From Ewingella americana ATCC 33852 (GTDB taxonomy: Bacteria > Pseudomonadota > Gammaproteobacteria > Enterobacterales > Enterobacteriaceae), in assembly GCF_000735345.1 (NCBI RefSeq), contig NZ_JMPJ01000018.1, positions 62,001-126,000 on the forward strand: a DNA stretch of 64,000 nucleotides, read 5' to 3'. This document shows positions 53,233 to 61,194 of this stretch, piece by piece. The notes under the pieces are model-generated. The model searched no databases and was not told where the DNA came from. It saw only the letters and a program-made list of their open reading frames with translations. Each line of letters begins with the position of its first letter. Within the stretch, counting starts at the first letter, position 1. The translations under genes were made by a program, and so were the position numbers.

Positions 53233-54660
53233 ATGGTAGGTCAAATTAGCGGAATTTCGTTCCCACCCCCGCGCATTGCCAGCGCTAACGGGGCCAGAGT
53301 AAACCAGCCAGCGGCAACGCCGCCTCAGCCTTCAACACGCGTCACGCTGAGTAACGCAAGTGATGAACTCAATGCGATTTACAGCATCAGCGCGCAGAAA
53401 CTGCGTACCAACACCCTTAATACCGGCCACAGCCAGCTGGATGTGTTGATGGGCGCCAATGCCAATCAGCCGATATCCGGCGCGTTTCAGGGGTTAGGTA
53501 AGGCGCTGTTAGCGCAATTAAAAGATAACCCTTCTGACTTCTCGGCGGCGGTGAGTTCCACCAAAAACGTCGATGCCAGTGGTACCGATAAAGCCAGCGC
53601 CGTGGCATTGGACATCGTCACCCAAAGCGGCGTGAAGGTCAGCGTGTCGCTCTCCCGCCAGCAGGGGGGATTGGTGGCCGAAGTGACCACCACCGGCGGG
53701 GAGCTGACGGATAAAGAGACCGACGCGATTGCGGGTCTGGCAGATGCTTTCCAGAGCACTCTCGACGGCATGTCCGGCAAGACGCCGACGGTGAACGTGG
53801 ATGGCTTAACCCAATTTGATACTACACAGCTCAAATCGGTCGACCTGAACGCCGACGTGCGCGAAAGCGGCCAGTCCGTGCAGTCTCTCAACTTCCAGAG
53901 TGATCTCACCCAGCGCGCGCTGAGCTATAAAGACGCTAACGGCGCATTCCAGCTGAACACCGACCTCAGCCATCCTGAGCTATTGGGCACGCTGGGGCAG
54001 CAGGATCAGGCACTCGCGGCTTATGACAAACAGCTGAGTAACGCGGCGCTGCGCGGCTATGCCAACCAAGACATGATGTCGAGCTTCAAGTCAGCGTTCC
54101 ACGCGCTTAATAGCCACTATGGCTCAAACGAAATCGACAAAAGCCACCAAATCATCACAGTGACTGAAACCAATAAGGCGCAGTCTTATCTGAGTGGTTT
54201 GGCGGACTTCTCGGCTTCCTTCCAGCAAACGGATGTTAAGTCGAACCCGTACAAAGATGATGAGAAGGACAGCTTTGCCTATAGCTTTAGCCAGAGCAGC
54301 AACCTGATTGACGGCGTGGACGGCAATCGCAGCAAGATAACTCAGAATACCAAGTCTCACTTGCAGGCCAGCTTCCATGAGTCGCTGACGGCGGGGACGC
54401 CGCTGGCTCTCAGCATGCTGAAGTCGTCGCAGAACTACACTTATCATCAGATAAATGAAGACAGTTCTACCGACACCACGCTGGACTTCAAGAAAGGGCT
54501 GCTGGCGACGGTGGGCACTTCTCAGACCTCTCACAGTCTGGAAACGGTGAAAACCTACAATGATGCTCTGCTGGTCAAAGAAACCAAAACGCCGAATGAC
54601 CATCAGGAGAGTCACCAGCTTAAGCTGCTGAGTGAGAGCATTAAGGTGAAAACCAAGTAA
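53233..54660 (+). CDS. Unrecognised 475-residue Cys- and Trp-free protein
   Basis: The protein has no signal peptide, no membrane segment, and no cysteine or tryptophan that I can find. It is rich in Ser, Thr, Gln, Asn, Ala and Asp. The N-terminus (MVGQISGISFPPPRIASANG) is proline-rich and probably disordered. Residues about 40-190 contain alternating helix and strand predictions (VALDIVTQSGVKVSVSLSRQQGGLVAEVTTTGGEL); later parts are helical with many polar residues. The composition resembles proteins exported unfolded, such as flagellar hook-length or type III substrates, but no secretion genes lie nearby. It has its own promoter space and stands alone between the reductase terminator and lysR. 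Confidence 0.7.
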   Translation: MVGQISGISFPPPRIASANGARVNQPAATPPQPSTRVTLSNASDELNAIYSISAQKLRTNTLNTGHSQLDVLMGANANQPISGAFQGLGKALLAQLKDNPSDFSAAVSSTKNVDASGTDKASAVALDIVTQSGVKVSVSLSRQQGGLVAEVTTTGGELTDKETDAIAGLADAFQSTLDGMSGKTPTVNVDGLTQFDTTQLKSVDLNADVRESGQSVQSLNFQSDLTQRALSYKDANGAFQLNTDLSHPELLGTLGQQDQALAAYDKQLSNAALRGYANQDMMSSFKSAFHALNSHYGSNEIDKSHQIITVTETNKAQSYLSGLADFSASFQQTDVKSNPYKDDEKDSFAYSFSQSSNLIDGVDGNRSKITQNTKSHLQASFHESLTAGTPLALSMLKSSQNYTYHQINEDSSTDTTLDFKKGLLATVGTSQTSHSLETVKTYNDALLVKETKTPNDHQESHQLKLLSESIKVKTK

Positions 54661-54676
54661 AGCTCATGCCCAATGC

Positions 54677-55579
54677 TTATTGGGCATGTTCTCTAATTAG
54701 CTCAATCAGTTGCTTAAGGCCGGGCTGTAACTGGCGGCGGCTCGGGTAGTACATGACGATGGGCTCGCCCTCTACCGCCCAGTCCTGCAGCACCGGCACT
54801 AATTGCCCGCTCTGAATATAGGGCTCGATGTAGCGCTCTAGACAGTACGCCAGCCCCATGTGGTTGAGCGCGGCATGAATAATCATGTCGGTTTCATTGG
54901 CGACAAAATTCCCCGGCACGTCCAGCTCGCACGCCTGTTCACCTTCACCCAACTGCCATTTGTAGATGCTAGCATCCCCTATGCGCATGCGAATGCAGCT
55001 ATGATTCATCAGATCCTGAGGGGTCTGCGGTGTGCCGTGCTGCGCAAGATAAGCCGGGGAGGCGACCACCACCCAGCGCAGCTTGCCGGTCAACGGCATG
55101 GCAATCATGTCCTGCGGCACCGTCTGCCCGTAGCGCACGCCCGCGTCGTAGCCGCTGCTGACGATATCTATCATGTTGTCATCAATGGTGATTTCTAGCT
55201 GGATGCGCGGGTAGGCGCTGTTGAACTGAGCCAGAATCGGATTGAACAGCAGGCGCGCGGCGTCGCGGGGGATGTTAATGCGCAGTCGACCCACCGGCAG
55301 CTCGCGGTAGTTCTCCAGCTCGCCGAGGGCGGTGCGGATAAACTCAAAGCCTTGGTCCAACTGGCCGACTAGCGCCGCACCCGCCGCCGTCGGGACCACC
55401 GAGCGGCTGGTGCGATGCAGCAATTTGACGCCAAGACGCTCTTCCAGCCCGCGCATGGTGTGACTCAGTGCCGAGGTGGTGACGCCCAGCTCGGCGGCGG
55501 CCAGTCGGAAACTTTGTCGCCGACAAATAGTAGAAAAAACATTAAGATCGGCTAATTCACCGCGCGTCAAAGTAGGCAT
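54677..55579 (-). CDS. LysR-family transcriptional regulator
   Basis: This 300-residue LysR-type regulator has an N-terminal winged helix (LADLNVFSTICRRQSFRLAAAELGVTTSALSHTMRGLEERLGVKLLHRTSRSV) and a co-inducer domain (VGRLRINIPRDAARLLFNPILAQF, YDAGVRYG). ATG 55579 with GAGCGAC upstream is favoured; a GTG at 55612 would add 11 residues. It is divergent from the MFS gene, and a perfect inverted repeat lies between them, so it probably controls MFS and the following GlcG-like gene and its own transcription. The ligand is unknown. Confidence 0.93.
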   Translation of the reverse strand: MPTLTRGELADLNVFSTICRRQSFRLAAAELGVTTSALSHTMRGLEERLGVKLLHRTSRSVVPTAAGAALVGQLDQGFEFIRTALGELENYRELPVGRLRINIPRDAARLLFNPILAQFNSAYPRIQLEITIDDNMIDIVSSGYDAGVRYGQTVPQDMIAMPLTGKLRWVVVASPAYLAQHGTPQTPQDLMNHSCIRMRIGDASIYKWQLGEGEQACELDVPGNFVANETDMIIHAALNHMGLAYCLERYIEPYIQSGQLVPVLQDWAVEGEPIVMYYPSRRQLQPGLKQLIELIREHAQ

Positions 55580-55612
55580 AAGTCGCTCTGTAAAATCGAC
55601 AGTAGAAGTCAC

Positions 55613-55652
55613 TGTATCGTTGAATTTTACTCAACGATACATGAGGTATAAT
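55613..55652. promoter_or_regulatory. LysR operator (11-bp inverted repeat) and MFS promoter
   Basis: TGTATCGTTGA (55613-55623) and TCAACGATACA (55631-55641) form a perfect inverted repeat with a 7-bp spacer, in keeping with the T-N11-A type dyad of LysR targets. A TATAAT -10 box lies at 55647-55652, immediately beside it, so the bound regulator would touch RNA polymerase at the MFS promoter. Confidence 0.75.
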
Positions 55653-55680
55653 CGTTTTCCAATTAGCACATGGATCCACA

Positions 55681-56904
55681 ATGAACTCTCTAGAACAAGA
55701 CATCAGTGCGGAAGAAATTGATACGCCGGAACTCTCGCGCGCCGGCGTAAGCAAGGCCCTGTTTGCACTCGGCATGGGTGGCTTTGCCATCGGTACGGGT
55801 GAATTCGTTATTATGGGGCTGTTGCCCGATGCCGCAAAAGGGCTGGGCGTGTCGATCCCCTCAGCCGGGCATCTCATCAGTATTTACGCACTGGGCGTGG
55901 TCATCGGCGCGCCGCTGCTGGCTATTCTCGGCGCTCGCTGGCCGCGTCGCAATTTCCTGATGATTCTGATGGGCCTGTTTGCTGCCGGGAATCTGGTGAG
56001 CAGCATAGCGCCAACCTTCTACTCTATGGCCTTTGCCCGTTTCATCGCCGGCTTCCCGCACGGGACTTACTTCGGTGTGGCGGCGCTGGTGGCGGCTAGC
56101 ATGGTGGAGAGAAAGCGGCGAGCGCAGGCGGTTTCTATGGTGCTGCTCGGGCTGACGGTGGCGAACCTGATTGGCGTGCCCGCCGCGACGGCAATCGGCC
56201 AGTGGGTTGGCTGGCGCTCGGCCTTTGCCATCGTGGGCGGTCTGGCGGTGCTGACCCTGATTCTGGTGCTGATGTGGGTACCTCGGGTGGAAGGCAATAA
56301 ATCCGCCAGTCCGCTGAGTGAGTTAAAAGCCCTGACCCGCAAACAAGTGCTGCTGACACTGGCGATTGGTGCTATCGGCTCCGGCGGGATGTTCTCGGTA
56401 TTCAGCTATGTGAAGCCAACCATGTTGCAACTGGCGCATCTGCCGTTGGCGATGATCCCAGTGGTGCTGGCGCTATTTGGCTTGGGGATGATCCTTGGCA
56501 ACGTGGCGGGTGGGCGCTTAGCAGACCGTGGTCTGGAGAAGACCATTCGCGGCATCTTGCTGTGGTCGATTGTGATTCTGGCTGCCTTCACCTTTACCGC
56601 GCATCACCCGGTGCTTGGGCCGCTTAACGTGATGCTGGTGGGCACCATGGTGTCGCTTTCTGCCGTGCTGCAAATTCGCCTGATGGACGTCGCCGGTGAC
56701 GCACAAACTATGGCCGCAGCCATGAACCACTCGGCGTTTAACATTGCTAATGCCATGGGGGCATGGCTTGGCGGCGTGACGATTTCGGCTGGAATGGGTT
56801 GGGAATCAACGGGCTGGGTCGGTGCGCTATTAGCCATTGGCGGCTTGATGATCCACACCGTTGCGGTGATCGACACCAAAAAACACCCCTTGAATCATCA
56901 TTAA
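55681..56904 (+). CDS. MFS drug/sugar efflux transporter (DHA1 family, AraJ-like)
   Basis: This 407-residue inner-membrane protein has 12 predicted transmembrane helices. A cytoplasmic N-tail precedes LFALGMGGFAIGTGEFVIMGLLPDAAKGLGVS, the typical DHA1 helix 1. The A-like loop LGARWPRRNFL and the helix 4-5 motif (ARFIAGFPHGTYFGVAALVAASM) are those of the arabinose-efflux-permease branch. A GGA precedes ATG 55681. It is regulated by the divergent LysR protein in all likelihood; the substrate cannot be deduced. The GlcG-like gene follows after 11 bp. Confidence 0.92.
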   Translation: MNSLEQDISAEEIDTPELSRAGVSKALFALGMGGFAIGTGEFVIMGLLPDAAKGLGVSIPSAGHLISIYALGVVIGAPLLAILGARWPRRNFLMILMGLFAAGNLVSSIAPTFYSMAFARFIAGFPHGTYFGVAALVAASMVERKRRAQAVSMVLLGLTVANLIGVPAATAIGQWVGWRSAFAIVGGLAVLTLILVLMWVPRVEGNKSASPLSELKALTRKQVLLTLAIGAIGSGGMFSVFSYVKPTMLQLAHLPLAMIPVVLALFGLGMILGNVAGGRLADRGLEKTIRGILLWSIVILAAFTFTAHHPVLGPLNVMLVGTMVSLSAVLQIRLMDVAGDAQTMAAAMNHSAFNIANAMGAWLGGVTISAGMGWESTGWVGALLAIGGLMIHTVAVIDTKKHPLNHH

Positions 56905-56915
56905 AAGAGAAGATT

Positions 56916-57320
56916 ATGAGCCTGACTTTACGCATGGCCGAAGCAGTGATTGCCGCTGCTCAGCAATCAGTCACTGACAACCAGTACCCGCCGGTGTCCA
57001 TCAGCGTGCTTGACGCGGGCGCGCACCTGCTGGCTTTCAGCCGCATGGACGGCACCTTCCTCGCCACTATCGACGTGGCCCACGGCAAGGCGCGCACGTC
57101 GGTGCTGTTTCGCAATGACAGCGCCAACGTCGGCGTTGACCTGCATCCTAATGGCGCGGCCTACTCGCTGGAGAACACCAATGGCGGGTTAGTTGGCATT
57201 GGTGGCGGCGTGCCGCTGCGCAACGCGGCGGGTGAGGTTATTGGCGCAGTGGGTGTCTCCGGTGCGACCAAAGAAGAAGATCAGATCATCGCGGAATTCG
57301 CCGCGCGCGCCATTCTTTAA
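56916..57320 (+). CDS. GlcG/HbpS-family protein
   Basis: This 134-residue protein of the GlcG/HbpS (DUF336) family is seen in MAEAVIAAAQQSVTDNQYPPVSISVLDAGAHLLAFSRMDGTF, DVAHGKARTSVLF and GGGVPLRNAAGEVIGAVGVSGATKEEDQIIAEFAA. Members bind heme or small cofactors or act as accessory proteins; the exact role is unsettled. ATG 56916 follows AAGAGAAG. It is the second gene of the LysR-linked operon. The open frame continuing upstream to 56763 is an extension inside the MFS gene. Confidence 0.9.
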   Translation: MSLTLRMAEAVIAAAQQSVTDNQYPPVSISVLDAGAHLLAFSRMDGTFLATIDVAHGKARTSVLFRNDSANVGVDLHPNGAAYSLENTNGGLVGIGGGVPLRNAAGEVIGAVGVSGATKEEDQIIAEFAARAIL

Positions 57321-57325
57321 ATGCT

Positions 57326-57363
57326 AACCCAGACTGGCAAATTTACCGCTCAGTCTGGGTTTT
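57326..57363 (+). terminator. Terminator after the GlcG-like gene
   Basis: AACCCAGACTG (57326-57336) pairs with CAGTCTGGGTT (57351-57361) across a 14-nt loop, and TTTT follows. The long loop and short T-tract make it moderate. Confidence 0.65.
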
Positions 57364-57507
57364 CCCGCCAAACTTCACAAAAAGTCATAACATTGTCCAA
57401 ACAGGCTGAGGCTTTAGGCCCGCGAGGGCTAGATTCCAGTTTGTTCACGCAGTCCAATGCTTTAACATAGCTGTCACTTATTTCTTGCATGGCTATACGG
57501 ATATCCG

Positions 57508-58620
57508 ATGCGTCATTTGGCTGCCATTCTCCCGATCATTACCCTGCTTGCTGCCTGTAGCAGCAAACCTACTCCGCCGCCTGACGGGCCGCGTAATCCG
57601 TTTTCTGGGGGCAACAGCGCCGCCAGCACGCCGAGCTCCGCACCCGGCGGTTTTTTGTTACAGCCTGAACACAGCGGGCAACTGCAAAACGGTGACTTTG
57701 CCTATGACGCGGGGATGAACGCCTTCGTCGACAAAATGGTCCGCGAGCACGGTTTTGATCGCCAACAGCTGCATGACGTATTGGCGCAGACCAAGCGTCT
57801 CGGGTTCGTCCTGCGTTTAATGGACCAACAGGCTCCGACCGGCGGGCCGCCGTCTGGTCCGAACGGCGCATGGCTGCGTTACCGCGCCAAGTTCATTACG
57901 CCGGATAACGTGCAAAACGGCGTGGTGTTCTGGAACCAATATCGCGATGCTCTGCAACGCGCCGAGCAGGTTTACGGCGTGCCGCCGGAGATCATTGTCG
58001 GTATTATCGGCGTGGAAACCCGCTGGGGCCGCGTAATGGGTAAAACTCGCATTATTGATGCGCTGGCGACGCTCTCCTTCGCCTATCCGCGCCGCGCCGA
58101 ATACTTCCAAAGTGAGCTGGAAACTTTCTTGCTAATGTGTCGCCAAGAGCAGGACGATCCGCTCAGCCTGCGCGGATCTTTCGCTGGCGCAATGGGCTAC
58201 GGCCAGTTCATGCCTTCCGCCTTCAAAAACTACGCGGTTGATTTCGACGGTGACGGCCACGTCAACCTGTGGGATCCGATTGACGCCATCGGCAGCGTTG
58301 CCAACTACTTCAAAGGCCACGGCTGGACGCGCGGCGCACCTGTCGCCGTGCCTGCGGCGGGGCAGGCGCCTCTGCTGGAAAACGGCTTTAACACCAAATA
58401 TCCACTGTTCACCCTGAAAGCCGCAGGCCTTAGCCCGCTCGGCTCACTGGCGAACTACCAAGAGGCCAGCCTGCTGCGCCTGGATATGGGGCAAAACTAC
58501 CAGTATTGGTACGGCCTGCCGAACTTCTACACCATCACTCGCTATAACCACAGCACCCAGTACGCGATGGCGGTTTGGCAGTTGGGTGAAGCCGTCAGCA
58601 GGGCGCGCTCTGGCAATTAA
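57508..58620 (+). CDS. mltB: Membrane-bound lytic murein transglycosylase B
   Basis: MltB cleaves the glycan backbone of peptidoglycan and forms 1,6-anhydromuramic acid. The 370-residue outer-membrane lipoprotein has a lipobox LLAAC (Cys about 17) and a Pro/Ser/Gly linker. The catalytic domain has EIIVGIIGVETRWGRVMG, whose Glu is the acid catalyst. FAGAMGYGQFMPSAFKNYAVDFDGDGHVNLWDPIDAIGSVANYF follows. Length is near the E. coli 361. Its position close to pncC is conserved; here the amino-sugar cluster lies between them. Confidence 0.96.
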   Translation: MRHLAAILPIITLLAACSSKPTPPPDGPRNPFSGGNSAASTPSSAPGGFLLQPEHSGQLQNGDFAYDAGMNAFVDKMVREHGFDRQQLHDVLAQTKRLGFVLRLMDQQAPTGGPPSGPNGAWLRYRAKFITPDNVQNGVVFWNQYRDALQRAEQVYGVPPEIIVGIIGVETRWGRVMGKTRIIDALATLSFAYPRRAEYFQSELETFLLMCRQEQDDPLSLRGSFAGAMGYGQFMPSAFKNYAVDFDGDGHVNLWDPIDAIGSVANYFKGHGWTRGAPVAVPAAGQAPLLENGFNTKYPLFTLKAAGLSPLGSLANYQEASLLRLDMGQNYQYWYGLPNFYTITRYNHSTQYAMAVWQLGEAVSRARSGN

Positions 58621-58646
58621 TTGACCGATTCTGTTTTGCTCATCTT

Positions 58647-58672
58647 AAGGGCCACTTCGCGTGGCCCTTTTT
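58647..58672 (+). terminator. Terminator after mltB
   Basis: AAGGGCCAC (58647-58655) pairs with GTGGCCCTT (58661-58669) around TTCGC, followed by a run of Ts to 58672. Confidence 0.9.
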
Positions 58673-58732
58673 ACGATCCCCGTATCATCCATAAGAAAGT
58701 CCTATAACTGATTAATAAATATTGAAAAATTT

Positions 58733-58748
58733 CGTGATACTGCTCACA
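58733..58748. promoter_or_regulatory. CRP-binding site upstream of the amino-sugar cluster
   Basis: CGTGATACTGCTCACA matches the CRP consensus TGTGA-N6-TCACA at nine of ten positions (only the first base differs). It lies about 40 bp before a palindrome and 116 bp before the symporter start, so catabolite activation of the operon is likely. Confidence 0.7.
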
Positions 58749-58777
58749 TAACGATCAGCACAAGCCGTGCTAGGTTC

Positions 58778-58802
58778 AATTAATCCTTAGTTAGGATTAA
58801 TT
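58778..58802. promoter_or_regulatory. 25-bp palindrome, probable operator of the ROK repressor
   Basis: AATTAATCCT (58778-58787) and AGGATTAATT (58793-58802) are a perfect 10-bp inverted repeat with a 5-bp spacer TAGTT. The AT-rich two-fold site lies between the CRP site and the first gene. The ROK protein encoded at the end of the cluster is the natural candidate to bind it. No copy was noticed in front of the ROK gene itself. Confidence 0.6.
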
Positions 58803-58863
58803 ATAAACCCGGCATATTTTCCCGCCGGACTTCGACCATGCACCTTTGCCTCCGGAGTTAGCG

Positions 58864-60387
58864 ATGAACGGGATAGACTATTTTGTCATGGCGCTTTACG
58901 CGCTGATGATTGTGATGATCACCTTGTGGGCCATGCGTAAAGTGGGCAGCACCAAGGATTTCTTTGCGGCGGGCGGGAAGATGCCGTGGTGGCTTTCAGG
59001 GATTTCGCATCATATGTCGGGTTACAGCGCGGCGGTGTTCGTGGCCTACGCGGCCGTGGCGTATAAATATGGGCTGACTATCTATTTCTGGTGGGCTTTT
59101 CCAATTTCAATCGCGGTATTTATTGGTTCGGTTATCTTCGCGCCGCGCTGGGCGCGTCTGCGTATCCATATGAATATTGAATCACCGATGGAGTATCTCG
59201 CGACGCGCTACAACGTGCCGACCCAGCAGATTCTCGCCTGGAGCGGAGTCTTGCTGAAAACCTTCGACGTCGGCGCGAAATGGGCGGCGATCGCCATCAT
59301 TATCAATGTGTTTACCGGCCTTGACCCTATTGTCGGCATCGCCATCTCGGGCGTGCTGTGCCTGTTTTATACCGTGCTCGGCGGCCTGTGGGCGGATGCC
59401 TGTAACGACTTCGGCCAGTTTATCGTGCAGTTTATTGCCGCCATTGTGATGGTGGTGGCGGTGGCTTTCCATCTGGGCGGATTCAGTAACTTACTGACCA
59501 TTTGGGACCGGCTGCCAACGGGACACACCGACATCGTGGCTGGCCCTTACTCCATGGGCTTCATTCTGGCTTATTTCGTCATTTATACCCTGAGCTACAA
59601 CGGCGGGACGTGGAATCTGGCCCAGCGCTTTATCGCCTCGCCGCGCGGCAAAGATGCGCGCAAGGCCGCGCTGCTCTCCTCGGTGCTCTATCTGGTTTGG
59701 CCGCTGATTTTGTTCTACCCGATGTGGGCCGCGCCGCTGCTGTTCCCGGACATTGCTGACCCGTCCCAATCCTATTCCATTATGGCGATGCAGCTGCTGC
59801 CCAATGGCCTGATTGGTCTGGTGCTGGTGGCGATGTTCACCCACACCTTGTCCATGACCTCGTCAGATTCCAACGCCATTACCGCCGTCGTGACCCGCGA
59901 TATTCTGCCGGTGCTGTTCCCGAAACGCTTTGGGCAGGGGCAGTCCTCCCTGCTGGTGGCTCGCGTGACCGTGGTGCTGTTCATTCTGACTACGCTGCTG
60001 ATTGCGGTGAACGCCAATCGCTTCGGCGGCGTGCTCTCGCTGCTGATTGTCTGGTTTGGCGGGCTGGTCGGGCCGATTTCCATTCCGATGTTGCTCGGCC
60101 TGCTACCGTGGTTCCGCAAATGCAACGCAACGGCGGCTATTACTTCATGGGCGGCTGGGGTCTCGGCTTTCTTCCTGGTGAAGTTTGTCATTCCTGACAT
60201 GAGCACCGCGCAGGTCGTCGCCATCCCCGTGCTGCTCTCGCTGGCGGTTTACACCCTGATTGGCCTACTGCGCCGCACGCCGGTGAGCGCCGAGGTTGAT
60301 TTACTTTTGAATGCACTGAATCAGGATCAGGTTGATGACTTGCCAGCGGCAAAGGTCAAAACCACTTATCAGCCTGAATCTCACTAG
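58864..60387 (+). CDS. Sodium:solute symporter (SSS family), probable amino-sugar transporter
   Basis: This 507-residue SSS-family membrane protein has about 13 hydrophobic helices. It shows VGSTKDFFAAGGKMPWWLSGISHHMSGYSAAVFVAYAAVAY near the start and GGLWADACNDFGQFIVQFIAA in the core, with a hydrophilic C-terminal tail. CCGGAG before ATG 58864 gives a good ribosome binding site; the frame opening at 58846 is not needed. It is first in an operon-like array with nagB-like and nagA, so uptake of N-acetylglucosamine, N-acetylmannosamine, sialic acid or a similar sugar is likely. The exact sugar cannot be read from the sequence. Confidence 0.88.
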   Translation: MNGIDYFVMALYALMIVMITLWAMRKVGSTKDFFAAGGKMPWWLSGISHHMSGYSAAVFVAYAAVAYKYGLTIYFWWAFPISIAVFIGSVIFAPRWARLRIHMNIESPMEYLATRYNVPTQQILAWSGVLLKTFDVGAKWAAIAIIINVFTGLDPIVGIAISGVLCLFYTVLGGLWADACNDFGQFIVQFIAAIVMVVAVAFHLGGFSNLLTIWDRLPTGHTDIVAGPYSMGFILAYFVIYTLSYNGGTWNLAQRFIASPRGKDARKAALLSSVLYLVWPLILFYPMWAAPLLFPDIADPSQSYSIMAMQLLPNGLIGLVLVAMFTHTLSMTSSDSNAITAVVTRDILPVLFPKRFGQGQSSLLVARVTVVLFILTTLLIAVNANRFGGVLSLLIVWFGGLVGPISIPMLLGLLPWFRKCNATAAITSWAAGVSAFFLVKFVIPDMSTAQVVAIPVLLSLAVYTLIGLLRRTPVSAEVDLLLNALNQDQVDDLPAAKVKTTYQPESH

Positions 60388-60417
60388 CTAAACATGTTCA
60401 ACAACAGGACGTTAGAA

Positions 60418-61194
60418 ATGACATCACCACGTTTTACCCAGCAGATTGAAAACCTGAATGTTGAAGTTTTTACCCAGCGTCAGGAGATGGGGCGCGCGGC
60501 GGCAGAGGATGCCGCGCGGCATTTACGCCAGTTGCTGGCCGAGCAGGGCAGAGTGCGGATTATCTTTGCCGCCGCGCCTTCGCAGAATGAGTTCTTGGCT
60601 CACCTCGCGGTGGCAGACGACATTGACTGGGCGCGGGTTGACGCTTTCCATATGGATGAATATGTCGGCCTGCCCGACAACTCTACGGCGCTGTTCAGCT
60701 ACTACTTGACCCAAAATCTGTTCGACAAGGTTAAGCCGGGGGCGGTGTATCGCATCCCCGCGTCGGGGGAGCCGCAGCAGCTTTGCGAGGCGTATTCCAC
60801 TTTGCTGCAACAGGCACCGGTGGATATGGTCTGTCTGGGCATCGGCGAGAACGGGCATTTAGCCTTTAATGACCCGCCGGTGGCTGATTTTAATGACCCG
60901 CAGGCGATGAAAATTGTCGAGCTGGATGATATTTGTCGCCAGCAGCAGGTCAATGACGGCTGCTTCCCCAGCTTCGACGCGGTGCCGACTCATGCCTTGA
61001 CGCTGACCATTCCTACACTGATGGCGGCAGGGCGGCTGTTCTGCATGGTACCGGGCAAAAATAAACATTGGGCTATCCGCGAGACGCTGACTGCCGCGCC
61101 GTCAGTGGCCTGCCCGGCGACGGTCCTGCGCTCCCATCCTTCATGTACCCTTTATACCGACCTTGAGGGTTATGGGGAGTTGCCAAATGCGTGA
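60418..61194 (+). CDS. NagB-like glucosamine-6-phosphate deaminase (divergent branch)
   Basis: The 258-residue protein of the NagB/RpiA/6-phosphogluconolactonase fold contains VDAFHMDEYVGLP (Asp80, equivalent to catalytic Asp72) and GIGENGHLAFNDPP (Asn145, His147, Asp152). Compared with E. coli NagB, which has D141, H143 and E148, the first is Asn and the last Asp. The GGTP phosphate loop is replaced by AAAPSQNEF. Such changes occur in a distinct deaminase group that commonly travels with nagA. It should convert glucosamine-6-phosphate to fructose-6-phosphate and ammonia. ATG 60418 has AGGAC at 7-bp spacing. It overlaps nagA by 8 bp. Confidence 0.85.
   Translation: MTSPRFTQQIENLNVEVFTQRQEMGRAAAEDAARHLRQLLAEQGRVRIIFAAAPSQNEFLAHLAVADDIDWARVDAFHMDEYVGLPDNSTALFSYYLTQNLFDKVKPGAVYRIPASGEPQQLCEAYSTLLQQAPVDMVCLGIGENGHLAFNDPPVADFNDPQAMKIVELDDICRQQQVNDGCFPSFDAVPTHALTLTIPTLMAAGRLFCMVPGKNKHWAIRETLTAAPSVACPATVLRSHPSCTLYTDLEGYGELPNA

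Noticed and set aside
54665-54689. CATGCCCAA/TTGGGCATG hairpin between the 475-residue gene and lysR
   Set aside because: The stem is good but no T-tract follows on the plus strand, and it overlaps the end of the lysR coding sequence, so terminator function is doubtful.
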